Source: Phytophthora hibernalis (lineage: Eukaryota; Oomycota; Peronosporomycetes; Peronosporales; Peronosporaceae). From it: a stretch of 64,000 bases of DNA. Within the stretch, counting starts at the first letter, position 1. Each line of letters begins with the position of its first letter. The position numbers were made by a program, and so were the translations under genes. The notes under the pieces were generated by a model. The model made no database searches and was not told the origin of the DNA. It saw nothing but the letters and a program-made list of their open reading frames with translations. This document shows, in pieces, positions 31,035 to 41,638 of the stretch. The stretch spans positions 62,001-126,000 of the forward strand of contig JAAKBF010000067.1 of assembly GCA_012656075.1 (NCBI GenBank), written 5' to 3'.

Positions 31035-34000
31035 TGGAGAACGCAGGCAAATCACCCACTCAGCCCTGAAAATCACACAAAAATGCGTTTGTGTGAAATG
31101 CAAGTGACAGGGCACGAGCATGATAGGTTTAGGTTAATGATTTCTTACATCGCAATCAGGAACGACCGTACCTAATGTGGGTCCACGTTGAGAAGCCGCT
31201 AGGACGAGCGGCCGAAGAGCTTGGTCAACGCATGGAACAACTAGCAGCAAGGACGACCTGCATGTTGTAGCAGCCCGAACGAGGGTAAATGTATCAGCCT
31301 GCACAGGGTCGCAATTAGATAGGCAACGAATGAAAACAGCCCGTCGAACTACCAATGGTCAAGAAGAAGCAGTGTACTATTGGGCAGGAAGACGCTGGTG
31401 GAGGTCTGGAGGACTTGAAAAAGGTTGACAAAGGACTGGAAAAAGGATGACAATGTCCTTCACGGGCGTCCGCCCAATAGTATCCAGCAGACTGTTTTGC
31501 CGAGTGATTTTTGCTTTGCCACAGTAGTGTAATATTCTAAATACCGGTTCACAGCGTAGCAAACTCCGCATCAAGGAGGCCACCCTTTTGGTTGTTAAAC
31601 TAACTCAAATGTTATAAACTATACGTTGGGATGTGTGTTTGGTTTAAATTAGGAAATTAGAGAATGCCGCATATTGACGATGATCTAGCAAAACCGAGCT
31701 TCTAAATGGTATATCGAATGCTTTCCAATATGCGCTAGTTCGAATGAGTAGTAAATTGAAAGGTTTCAGTTGAGGAATGGCCTCCTCTGTGGCTACAAGC
31801 CCTTCCACTTTATATCGTTACGGGTTTAAATGCCCGTAGCCATGGTTTACTTCGTTTACCCGCGTGGAAGTTTAGATAGTAAGTACGAAGAAGCGGATGC
31901 CTGGGTCGCTTGAATTGCTGCGGAAGCTTCATGGACACCAGTAAAATTCAGCGCACCAGTCAGTGAAATGCATGTCCCTACTGCTGACTATTCTTTATGT
32001 ACTTGACGAAGTGTCCACTTGCTGGCGTATCAGGAGCAGACACCGTGTAATAGACGAACGAGTACTGAGCTATCCTAGCGACGCTGCACCGAGCTGACTG
32101 CAAAAACATAGCTGCAACCGATAGTGACAACCAGCCCTTGGGTAGCACCGGCCAGAACGACTGGCGGATCAACTCAAATAATACAGGACAAGAGAAAAAT
32201 GAAACGTATTGGGCTGCCAGGGTCTGCACATAGTTGGAAAGGGATGTTCGTGTAATTATAACTCATAAGATATTGTAGGGATTCACCGCTCTATGCGAAT
32301 GCGCTGCTAGGGAGGTGCGCCATCCTGTCATAGTACACAATAGGAGCGCTGACAGACACAGAACACAGCTGGGATTAACCTGTTCGGTCTTCTTTGAAAA
32401 ATACACAAAGAGACATAATTACAAGCTACGTGTTTCCTTTAGGCTCCCTGTCGTGGATCTGAAAACCTTCAGAAAGCTGGCCACGACCGTCCGTCTCTCA
32501 ATCCGGGGTTGACCCCTTCCTCTCCACTGGGCCTAAACTATCCTTGTGCGAATACCCTGGATTCACTACACTTTGTTCCTAATGATTGAAGGCTTCAACT
32601 TAAAGCCGTAGTGATACTTGAAGCAACAAAAGAGTGTCTAGGTTGCCGCAGCGAATATTATTCGCCGTTAAGCTTCTGTCGTACAGAAATACGGTGAAGC
32701 ATTAAGCTTCACAAGCAGTTACTACAGCATTGTGCAGCTGCATGTACCGCGAAATGACATTGCGGTAGATACCAAAGTGTAGCATTGCGGTAGATGACGA
32801 AGTGTAGCATTGCGGTAGACGTCGAAATATAACAATGCGGTAGTTGTCAAACTGGGACACAACGGGATACTCTGTAAGATAGCAAATGTAGGAAGCCATC
32901 GGATATTGTGCATCCCCTTCCCCATGTAGCTAATATGCTATTCTCTCAATCGGTAGTCCTTGTTTTGCAAAACCTGCATATTGCCGACATTGGAAACGAT
33001 TCGAGGATTTTAATGGTATGTCACTCATGCTAGCGTTTGCACTACATCGCATGAGTAGCGCACTTAGAGATTTATGATTCCCGGACGTAGGAAGACTGCT
33101 ATCGCCAGCCCAAATTTTGTAGCGGCCTATTGCGCACTGTCAAAACCCCACTCTAATAAATCGCGCAAAACGGGTTGTTTAATTGACGCATTAAACTCAT
33201 ATATAAGCTAAGGCGCGCACGATGATTTATAGAAAATTGAACTGCTCACTGCTATCGTGCACGGTTGCGTGTCCTCATGGCCGATGAAAGTGGTGTGTTG
33301 GGGTACTGAGGGGCCCAAATATGAGGGATTTGGCTATTTGGGACCGTGCTTGAATGATCTCCACGTTCGTAAATACTCGAATCGCGCATATTGGAGCACG
33401 CCAGCACCCTACCACACCACTGGCACTTCCCATTTGAGCACGAACTTTTGCACGATGGCGATGAGCAGTCCAAAAGTCGATAAGACATCGTGTGTGGCTC
33501 TGGCGACATGCCGTCGATGCAAGGAACCACGTTACATTTACCAAACCGATACTATTTGAACGTTTCGAGAAAGCTAGTGGTACGTTGGTCACCACTAGGA
33601 CCCAATTTAATGAGCGGGCATGGTTGAGTGTCCCTTCGTCCCAGCCTTCTTCGATCTCCTCTCTTGCTGTTTTGGTATCGAAATGAGAACTGAAACAACG
33701 CACTTTTATTTTATTGGATAAAAATACCATCGATGGTCTTCTGGGTTTGGTCAAGATCCTGTACTTTGTGTGGCATCGTCACGAATGGGTGGCCGTCAGT
33801 TGTTTTGTGTGAGTGTGAGTGTTTATGTGTGTCAATCAGTGCCATAGTGTGCCAATGTTTATGATTTATGTGCGATCAGAGGTTTTGTGTGAAAACCCAC
33901 GATCCAGGGTGATTATGCTATATTCTCCATCTTATGCATCTCGGGTTTAATGTATCAGTCGAGCATTGACAAAATTTGCTGTTCAAACGAGAAAAATAAA

Positions 34001-34517
34001 TTAAAATACGCTTATCCCATTCCATACACGCGAAATACGCTGGACCCTAATCAAAACGTGTATTCTTGAGTCAGCGGGTTAGAGAAGTGATCCTCGTCGC
34101 ACCAATGAGCCCCATCAAAACTACTTTTGATTTGATGCGTTGCATCTTATTGTAGGATAACTATATCCAGTCCGGAAGGCCAAACCCTCTCATAAGACTA
34201 TACCGCCCTCAGCCAATGAAGGTTGCCCAGATAGTGTAACTTTGTTGTTGTGTCCAATCATGCTACGCTAGGGATAGGGGTATTGTGTTCCAGCTTATTT
34301 CCGGAATTTTCTGGAATTTCCCAAACCTTAGAAATAATCCAGTATACTGCGTCCAAGACAAACCTGAATTATCGCATAATAACAGTGTGTATCGGAATTC
34401 CACTTCTAATTGCGGTTGTCTGACTATAGTGCAAGCCACAAAAAGATAAATATAGGCTGCTTCGCTTAGTCAAGAGCCTTTTCAACTCTAGCTTGGAAGG
34501 GGACAGTCGCAGTGAGG
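31035..34517. other. Repeat-rich region without a recognisable gene
   Basis: Several 60-160 codon ORFs exist (for example 33275-33754, minus, and 31978-32229, minus), but none shows a domain I can name. The ORF at 33275-33754 could be a fragment of an unidentified repeat protein. A CTTTTATTTTATTGG string near 33700 also occurs next to the SET relic at 4967. Confidence 0.35.
32757..32856. repeat. Minisatellite, four 25-bp units
   Basis: Units start at 32757, 32782, 32807 and 32832, each with the core CATTGCGGTAG (CAATGCGGTAG in the last). The period is not a multiple of three, so it is not a protein repeat. Confidence 0.8.
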
Positions 34518-36675
34518 AGAACTGCGCGGGGCCTTGACACCCCGCAAGGAACTGTTGGGCAGGAGCTGGCAGCTGAGAAGATGTTTGAAGAATTCCTCAG
34601 CTCGATAGGATTGTCAAAAGTAGATTTAGATGACATTCATAGAGTTCATAGTGCATCAGCTAGACTACCCACTCAGAACATGTACTCACTCCTAACAGCT
34701 TTCTCAATCTTTGTTCAGACGAAAAGAGCAACAAATCCCGAGCGTCTGATGGTCTGCTAGCCAAAGCTACGGCGCTAGGATATTTTTCGCAAGTGGTGAA
34801 CATGCTACGTGAGCGCTATACTACGCCACTCAATAACATTTATCGCAACGTTGAAGCGAGCGTCCTGAAAGCCCAGCACATGCCGGTAAAGCTCGTCGCG
34901 GAGGGTGAGGAGCTGGCCATACTCCACCACGGAAATACGCTGTTGTAGGTCGGCGATTGTTGGCGTTGCAACGGGTAAGTCTGGTGCTGAATATCCTGCT
35001 AACACTTTAGCTAAACTCTGATCCTCTTTTGTCGTTGTCCCTATGTAGGCGAACGCCTTGGTTAGAGACTCCAACAGCCATGCCCCTCGAGTTGATATCC
35101 ACTAAATAGCTAGCTTCGGCGACGCGTTAGCGTACGCGGCCGCTCCTCGGCGTATTGAGTGACTGGTCATGCCGGGCGTCACGCTCTGCCGTACAGCAGG
35201 AGGCATCGACTTCAAGGTATCTCGGATGACTTCGGTAATATAACTGGCGATATTTGGTCGCTTTCGCTCACGTTTCTGTGGTGGTGCAGAGCTGTCACCC
35301 TCTTCGTCTAGTAGCTTACCCCAGCTTCCTCCTGAGAATATGGCTGGTTTCCAGGAAGGTCGGACTCCGCAAACCGCGGCGCTAGATGAAAAAGTACTCA
35401 GAGGGTTCGTCGTAGTTGAGAAAGAGCAGACCAAATGCGTGCAGCATGCACTGCTGTCATCGCTCTGGTGCCTTGTATATCGACACTCCCTGCACTACTG
35501 AAGTCTTGATTCGTGCAATATGTAGAAAAAGCTCTCCAGAAGCAGCAATAGAGAGCTGCTGCTTCCGAGCAAAGCAGGTATGGACTGCTCTTCCAAAAGT
35601 ATGCCACATCATAGTCAAGCGAGCAGCATCATGTATCGTCTTGAGCCCCGTAGATAAGTCAGCACGAGTAACTAAGAATTCCACAATTACACTGAGATCG
35701 TCGACGGAAGACCCCGGAGCGTCGTTGGTTTGCACATTAGCGCGCAGATTGCGCTCCTCGATGTGGCTAGCCATTTTGTCACGAATCTTTGCAATTCTTT
35801 TCGAGTAGTTTATGCCACCATGGCCTCGCTGCTGATGCATCTCGAAACCGTGCTTGCCGCGACAACAAGCGTGAACCCAACCCCCGCCTTTCTGTCTCGC
35901 TACGCGTATGCTTTGGAGAGCGGAATCGCTGCCACTATCGATCGCCTGGGTGCCGGTTTATCCACAGCTACTTGCTGCAAGTGGGGAGCACACCTCAGGT
36001 CTCACTGGCAGGTCATGAATCATACGCAGGTCGGAGAAGTTGTTGCAGGACGGGATACTCTGCTATCATCAACTCTCGAGAACATATTAAGTCAGTTTTA
36101 TTAACGAGCGACTTGGTCACCTCGAGGACGTGCAAGCTCATCATCGCACATCCACTTCGAGTACGGAGCAAGAGCTTGGAAGCCTTGACCGACTAGCTGC
36201 AGCCGAAATGCCCCTGGTCTCGGCGCCTGCAACATCGTCTACGCTGGCGGGGTGCCTGCTCAATTGGTACACAAGTCATATCTGGCAAATGGTTACAGGA
36301 AAGAAGGAGCAGAAAAAGCGAGCCGATGCAAAAGCTGCAGTGAATACCCTCATAGTACTGTACCAGGCGCCGTTCGAAATACCTGTTGAGCCTCCCAAAA
36401 TCGATGGCACGGTGTACGAAGCCTGGAAGCAGTCGGTTTGGGAGCTTGCACTGAAGATGGACAGTACCGCGAACGAGCGGCTCCATTCGTTTGACCACAA
36501 GAAGGTCACGCGAAAGGCATCGTCGCTGAGGAAGCGCTGGCGGTTGCTGCAGGAGTCGCATCCAGAGGCGTACCACTCGCTTGCTGCGCACTTCCTCGCT
36601 CTGAAAGCCAGTGGATCCGCTTGCGACTCATGCACGCCCGTGTCGCACCTCTGGACAGCATCATACTTATCATAG
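34518..36675 (+). mobile_element. Crypton-type tyrosine-recombinase element, middle segment inverted, decayed
   Basis: Three coding blocks follow one another. Block 1 (+, 34518-34840) reads FEEFLSSIGLSKVDLDDI and then, after a frame break, LLAKATALGYFSQVVNMLRE, an N-terminal core-binding-type region. Block 2 is on the minus strand (about 35812 down to 34841): KRIAKIRDKMASHIEERNL, FARKQQLSIAASGELF, the recombinase motif SHSIRRGAAAYA (H-x-x-R) and a candidate nucleophile tyrosine in FAYIGTT. Block 3 (+, 35820-36675) reads ASLLMHLETVLAATTSVNPT and later LAGCLLNWYTSHIWQ, WKQSVWELALKM and SSLRKRWRLLQE. Block 2 ends where block 1 ends and begins where block 3 begins, as if the middle 970 bp of one plus-strand gene had been flipped. 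Frame breaks also occur in each block, so it is not active as written. Confidence 0.7.
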
Positions 36676-36679
36676 GAGT

Positions 36680-37053
36680 CACGTCGTACATCATAACCTG
36701 CAGCAGCAAAAGCAGAACACAACACAAGGCAAGACACAACACGAGGCAAGACACAACAGCAAAGCACACAATACACAGCTCATTCATAATCATAAACGCA
36801 AAAGTTACCATAACAGAGTTTGCCTGTGGTCGGAATTTAAGAAGTCGCGTCGTACATCATAACCTGTAGCGGTAAAAGCAAATCACATCACAAATCAAGA
36901 CATCACACAACAGACACAACACCAAATCACACAATACACAGCTCATACATAGTCATATACGCACTAGTTACCATAACAGGGTTTGCCGGAGGCCGGAATT
37001 GAACCGGCGACCTGGAAGCCGAGCTTCCCGCTCTTCCACGGAGCTACACCAGC
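36680..37053 (-). repeat. tRNA-derived SINE, two tandem copies
   Basis: On the minus strand a tRNA-like head (37053-36985) is followed by a body and by a second copy with a truncated head. The two bodies match over about 160 bp: TCGTACATCATAACCTG at 36690 and 36850, CAATACACAGCTCAT at 36770 and 36933, and GTTACCATAACAG at 36814 and 36967. The left copy keeps only the end of the head (GTTTGCC-TGTGGTCGGAATTT versus GTTTGCCGGAGGCCGGAATTG). tRNA-derived SINEs are known from Phytophthora. The tandem arrangement suggests a dimeric SINE or insertion of one copy into another. Confidence 0.7.
36985..37053 (-). tRNA. tRNA-like sequence, SINE head or tRNA pseudogene
   Basis: The minus strand has an A box (TAGCTCCGTGG), a B box (GGTTCAATTCC), a 7-bp acceptor stem with one mismatch and one G-U pair, a GCTC/GAGC D stem and a perfect GCCGG/CCGGC T stem. 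The anticodon stem GGAAG/CTTCC encloses only five bases (CTCGG) instead of seven, so no anticodon can be assigned. I therefore read it as a Pol III promoter head, not a working tRNA. Confidence 0.6.
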
Positions 37054-37059
37054 GTTGCC

Positions 37060-37340
37060 AACAAACATCACTTACATGGCGGTAGCCGCCACTTCCGCAC
37101 GCCCTGCCTCTGCCGCCCGCTGTGCCACCATACCACCGTTCAGCAGCCGTCCGTCGCGCCACCACCACCGTACGTCGCGCCGCCATCGTCCGTCGAGCTT
37201 CCATCTTGCCGCTGCCACACGCTGTACCACCACCGTCGCGCCACCACCACCGCTGTCCGTCGAGTCACCGCCCACCAGCCACCACAGTCGAGCTGTCCGT
37301 CCGTCCTCCCGCTTTCTGTTTCCACCGGAGAACGCAGAAT
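37060..37340. repeat. GC-rich low-complexity stretch
   Basis: Degenerate repeats of CCGTCGCGCC and CCACCACCACCG. ORFs on both strands are arginine/proline or glycine rich and are composition artefacts. Confidence 0.55.
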
Positions 37341-37661
37341 GAGAGCGAGAACGACGAATGGTCGGGAGTGGATGCACATATTTGATAAAGTACGATTTTA
37401 GCCCTTACCACCGTCGTCCGAAAAATGATCCTGCGCTGATTGGCGGATTATATTCCGGCGTGGCACTGTGTATCTTTATTGCAGCTGTCCGGACTGGCGT
37501 CCGGAATCTGCCAATTACTGCATCTTATGCATCTTAATTAATATGCCATGTATGATGTGTGGTTCACACCACAATGTAGCCATCCCACGTTTCCGTCAAA
37601 GCTCAATTTAGCGGCAATGTTGCTGCTCCTGCTCTTACTTGCGGTAGCCCCATGGTGCTTC

Positions 37662-37996
37662 ATGGCGCGACGAGGGAGGCCAAACGTGGCAAATTGGGAT
37701 GAATTCACCGCATTTGACGGACAGGACGGACAGAAGTACAAGGATGAAACCTGCAACTACTGCCACGAGGCTCTGTATCGAGTGCATCCTTCTCGTGCGA
37801 TGCTCAACCACGCCGAGAGATTCCGTCCTTTCTTCGCAACCAGTACAAGGAGATCGCCATGAAGTCGAAGCGGCCCCGCCGTGATAGCGTCGAAGAGGGC
37901 AGTATTGTATCTGTGGAGACTACAGCAACTGGGCAGCCAGAGTTTAACTCTTCTGGGAAGTTCCGGTGCCAGATGGCAATATCCATGTTCTTCTAA
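37662..37996 (+). pseudogene. BED zinc-finger fragment of a hAT-type transposase
   Basis: From the ATG at 37662 the ORF reads MARRGRPNVANWDEF, then CNYCHEALYRVHPSRAMLNH, a C-x2-C ... H pattern of a BED finger. After a frame break near 37835 it continues MKSKRPRRDSVEEG and SSGKFRCQMAISMFF before a stop at 37996. The RNase H-type catalytic part and the dimerisation tail are absent. It differs from the hAT copy at 52268-53728. Confidence 0.65.
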
Positions 37997-37999
37997 ACG

Positions 38000-38550
38000 A
38001 CGGCCGTTCAGAGTTGTCGAGCTACAGGAAACATGAGCAGGTCTGTTAGCACCGACATGCTAGAGAGCGTTCGTGAGATGGAGCGGCTTCGGATGATACA
38101 ACTCTGCCGGATGTCTAACGTCCTTAGTGATGAGGCGGGTTTTGAATCACTTTCCACTGGAAAGTGGCTCCTGTGAGAGTTCTCGTCAAGATCCCTATCG
38201 TGTGCCGCAATGGTGAAAACCAATACAGGCGAATCCTACCTGCTGCTAACTGGTAGTGCGAGCTTGTTAGCTGTCGACTGGCAAAAGATTCGCAGACGAA
38301 TGCACTGGTCGTCGTGGTTGAAGTCGGTCTCCAGTCTCCAGAAAGTTTCAGGTTCAGTTATCCACCTCGAATAACACTTATTTCACCAAATTTCTGAATC
38401 AGAAATTTAATTCTGATACCCAAGCCGTCCCGAATTAACTGTGGCACGTACGTCATCGCAACGATAGGACGGATACCGGCGGTCTTGCACGCCTCATTCT
38501 CAATTTTGCAGCCTAGTGCACACTTGATCCTGACCTCGTCTTGTAGCAGC
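38000..38550. other. Spacer with a small unknown ORF and promoter of the IDH copy
   Basis: A plus-strand open stretch near 38033-38165 (VSTDMLESVREMERLRMIQL) looks protein-like but has no family I recognise. A 10-bp inverted repeat lies at 38388-38408. Confidence 0.35.
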
Positions 38551-39776
38551 ATGGGCAGCGACATTCTTAAGATCCACGTCGCCAACCCCGTCGTGGAGCT
38601 CGACGGCGACGAGATGACGCGCATCATCTTCAAAGACGTCCGCGAGAAGCTCATTTTGCCCTTCCTGGAGCTCCAGATCGAGTACTACGACCTCGGACTC
38701 GAGCAACGAGACGCCACCAACGACGCGGTGACGCTTGAAGCCGCGCGCGCCATCAGGAAGCACAACGTGGGCATCAAATGCGGCACCATCACGCCGGGGG
38801 CGTGGAAGAGTTCGGGCTCCAGAAGATGTGGCTCAGTCCCAATGGCACGCTGCGCAACGAACTGGGCGGCACGGTCTTCCGTGGCCCATCGTGTGCAGGA
38901 ACATCCCCAAGCTCGTACCCGGCTGGAAGGAGCCCATCATCATCGGTCGCCACGCCTTCGGAGACCAGTACAAGGCCATCGACTTCGTAGCCAACGAGCC
39001 CGGCACCTTCAAGCTCACTTTCACACCCACACGTAGCGGTGCTGAACCGGAGGAGTACCACGTGTACGACTTTACGGGCTCGGACGGTGGCGTGGGCATG
39101 GGCATGTACAACACGGCCGAGTCCGTCACCGGCTTCGCCAAGGCGTGCTTCGAGTACGCGCTTGAGCGCAAACTATGAGCACCAAGAACACGATCCTCAA
39201 GCGCTACGACGGCCGCTTCAAGGACATTTTTCAGAATATGTACGAGAAATCGTACGAGGGTCTGTTTAAGGCGGCTGGCATCTGGTACGAGCACCGCCTC
39301 ATTGACGACATGGTGGCACAGTGCCTCAAGTCCAAGGGCGGCTTCGTCTGGGCGTGCAAGAACTACGACGGCGACGTGCAGTCGGACATTTTGGCGCAGG
39401 GTTTCGGCTCGCTGGGCCTGATGACCAGCGTGCTGCTCACACCGGACGGAAAGACCATGGAAGCCGAAGCTGCACACACCGCGTGCACCAGAAGGGCGGC
39501 GAGACGAGCACCAACTCAATCGCGAGCATCTTTGCGTGGACGCGAGGATTGCTGCACCGCGCCAAACTGGACGACAACAACCAGCTGAAGCGCTTCTGCG
39601 AGGAGCTCGAGGCTTGCATCGTGGAGAGCGTCGAAGCAGGCCAGATGACCAAAGACCTGGCGTTGCTCATCCATGGTTCGGACATGAAGCGCGAGCACTA
39701 CCTCGACACATTCCAATTCATTGACCAGATAGCCCAGAACCTGCGTTCACGCCTGGCAGCCAGCCCGCACTTCTAG
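38551..39776 (+). pseudogene. NADP-dependent isocitrate dehydrogenase, disabled copy
   Basis: The start MGSDILKIHVANPVVELDGD and the blocks DEMTRIIF, KCGTITP, LPWPIVCRNIPKLVPGW, IIIGRHAFGDQYKAIDF, GGVGMGMYNT, GGFVWACKNYDGDVQSD, GSLGLMTSVL, QKGGETSTNSIASIFAWTRG and DLALLIHG are those of eukaryotic NADP-IDH, about 410 aa, with no targeting peptide (cytosolic type). Four breaks interrupt it. Near 38797 about seven bases are missing after ITP. Near 38884 one G is missing. Near 39172 the segment before MSTKNTIL is shortened. Near 39478 about 14 bases are missing in the conserved HGTVTR region. The multi-base losses are not homopolymer errors, so I call it a pseudogene. Confidence 0.85.
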
Positions 39777-39922
39777 TCAGAACCATCAAAAATGCCACAG
39801 CCGAATACGATCCACTTCAACTTACGTTGCTTCCCAACTTCGATCAAGATGGCTACACTACACGTTGTGTTTTTCATGATGGCAAGCAGTAAAACCCTAC
39901 GGGCGAAACAACGTTAATTGCA

Positions 39923-39942
39923 TGCCAGACAGTAGTCTGGCA
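39923..39942. repeat. Perfect 8-bp hairpin, 4-nt loop
   Basis: TGCCAGAC AGTA GTCTGGCA. It lies just beyond the 3' end of the Crinkler-type relic on the minus strand and could form a stem-loop there. Confidence 0.75.
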
Positions 39943-39943
39943 T

Positions 39944-41420
39944 TTAGTGCTTTAAAATGGTCGGTTCCTGGTCCTCAACTAATCCAAAAATGCAGCGGCA
40001 TGTCGAGAAGTCTCCAAGTTTAAAGAAAACTGTGATTCTCTCCGGTTTGCGGACAACATTCGTGACTGTTCCACTCTCGTTACCTCTGAAATCGATGACA
40101 GCGTACTCATTTGCTGCAAGCGCAGCATACTTCCCATCTGCAGCGAATCGAGACGTATGCTCACCGATCATGTCGCCATTCACGAGCAATTCGATTCCCC
40201 ACTGAAGACTTCCACTTAAATAAAAGTCAGTCCCTCCATCGATGTGTGTGCAAGGTTGACGAGGGGACTCTTGAAATTTCAGGACATATGTAGCTCATAC
40301 GTGTGAAGCGCAATAGCTGCCACGAACTGAAGCTGGAACACAGCTTCTTTGGGGAATTCGTCTTTGCGCACCACAGACTGTCGTAACGCAGTAGCAGACA
40401 TACTTTCAATCGCCTTCCGGATCAGTTCATGCAACGATGTAGGATTCGCATTTCCAAGACCAGGAAATAGCCACTTGTAGTAGTACCTCTCAGCCAATGG
40501 AGATGCAAACTTCACGCAGCCGCCAACTTCAGTCACAATCCCGGTTTTCTTTAACAGTGTAAAACATTGGTGTTCATCACGACTCAATTGTTGTAATATC
40601 GGCTGAGCGATAGAGTCGCAAACCACCCACTTGGAAAGAAACATTTGCTGGTTTGAAATATCCATATCAAGTGTTGTGCGCCCACTTCCGAAGCATCGTC
40701 CCATTACCTGCAAAAATCCGCCGACAGATAGAATTCCAACACATCTTTCTCGGTTGGATCAACAACCTCCCTAAAATGCACATAAATTTCGTCAATGGAA
40801 ATGCGCAATGACCCAATGTGCCCATTGCACTCGCGTATGATCACCTCCATCAAAGTGGAAATCGCAACTTGGATGGCAACCCGTTCTCCATACAGAAGCA
40901 TTGATGTGCCTCCTCGTCAGTGATCAAGAAGTCGTCTCTCGTCAGCTTCCACGGAATGCTGTTGAGCGCAACCGGGCTTTCAGGATCATCGGTTTTTAGC
41001 AAATGCGTCGCAGATATGATAAACCGGACGTGTGACGGTAACCATGATGACGAATTCTTGATCAGACGCGTCCAAAACGCAACATCTCGATCCTGTCGTT
41101 GGCAGTCATCCAACATGAAGACGCACATTTTGTCATCGGGTATTGAGCACTTTTGCTGAGCAAGATCAACGCCATTCTCGACAAGGACCTCTGATGCATT
41201 TCCTCGGGGAAACGCGATAAAGACGCAGCGAAGTTCGGAATGTCGATGAGCGAACATCGTCAACAGCGAAGTCTTCCTGACGCCGACGACGATGAAAGCA
41301 AGACGATGGCGGTCGTGCGTATTCCGTTGTAGAGTTTCTCCACCAATTCATCCCGTGGAAGGTGAGGAAGACGCAAATTCAGTCCTTCTGGAAACGGTCG
41401 AAACGACGGGAAATTATGAA
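39944..41420 (-). pseudogene. Crinkler-type NTPase/nuclease C-terminal region, decayed
   Basis: Pieces on the minus strand run in family order. LPRDELVEKLYNGI lies near 41360. A degenerate P-loop-like IVVGVRKTSLLTMF lies near 41280. A Walker-B-like CVFMLDDCQRQDRD lies near 41110, and FIISATHLL near 41010. A middle part reads LKKTGIVTEVGGCVKFASPL near 40540. The C-terminal block is LVNGDMIGEHTSRF, KYAALAANEYAVIDFRG and KPERITVFF (40189-39960). Crinkler (CRN) effectors commonly combine a P-loop NTPase with a restriction-endonuclease-like domain, and this order fits. At least four frame changes and the lack of a secretion or LFLAK-type N-terminus show a dead fragment. A non-secreted relative of the same domain family is possible. 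Confidence 0.6.
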
Positions 41421-41638
41421 AGGGTCCAGTCGATGTCATCTCTAAGAATGAGGCAAATTATAACGTTGGTAAAGTGATGGATGCAAGTTGATGTGAACAA
41501 TCGCTTACATCCCTCACTTTAACCGCACGTCACTCAATCGCGGTCTTTCTTATCCGGCCTGATCTCATACCGTATCCGGCCCTCGTTCTCTCGACCTTCA
41601 TTCTTGAATTTGCAGCTTAGAAGCCAAGCGAAAGGCGA

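Noticed and set aside
32757..32856. CRISPR-like array
   Set aside because: The units are directly adjacent and diverged, without unique spacers; this is a eukaryotic minisatellite.
34805..36675. Two divergent genes (minus recombinase and plus accessory protein)
   Set aside because: The block boundaries meet exactly, and a plus-strand N-terminal piece at 34518-34840 is left unexplained. A single gene with an inverted middle accounts for all three pieces better.
36985..37053. A functional tRNA gene
   Set aside because: The anticodon stem encloses only five bases, and the sequence is joined to a repeated SINE-like body.
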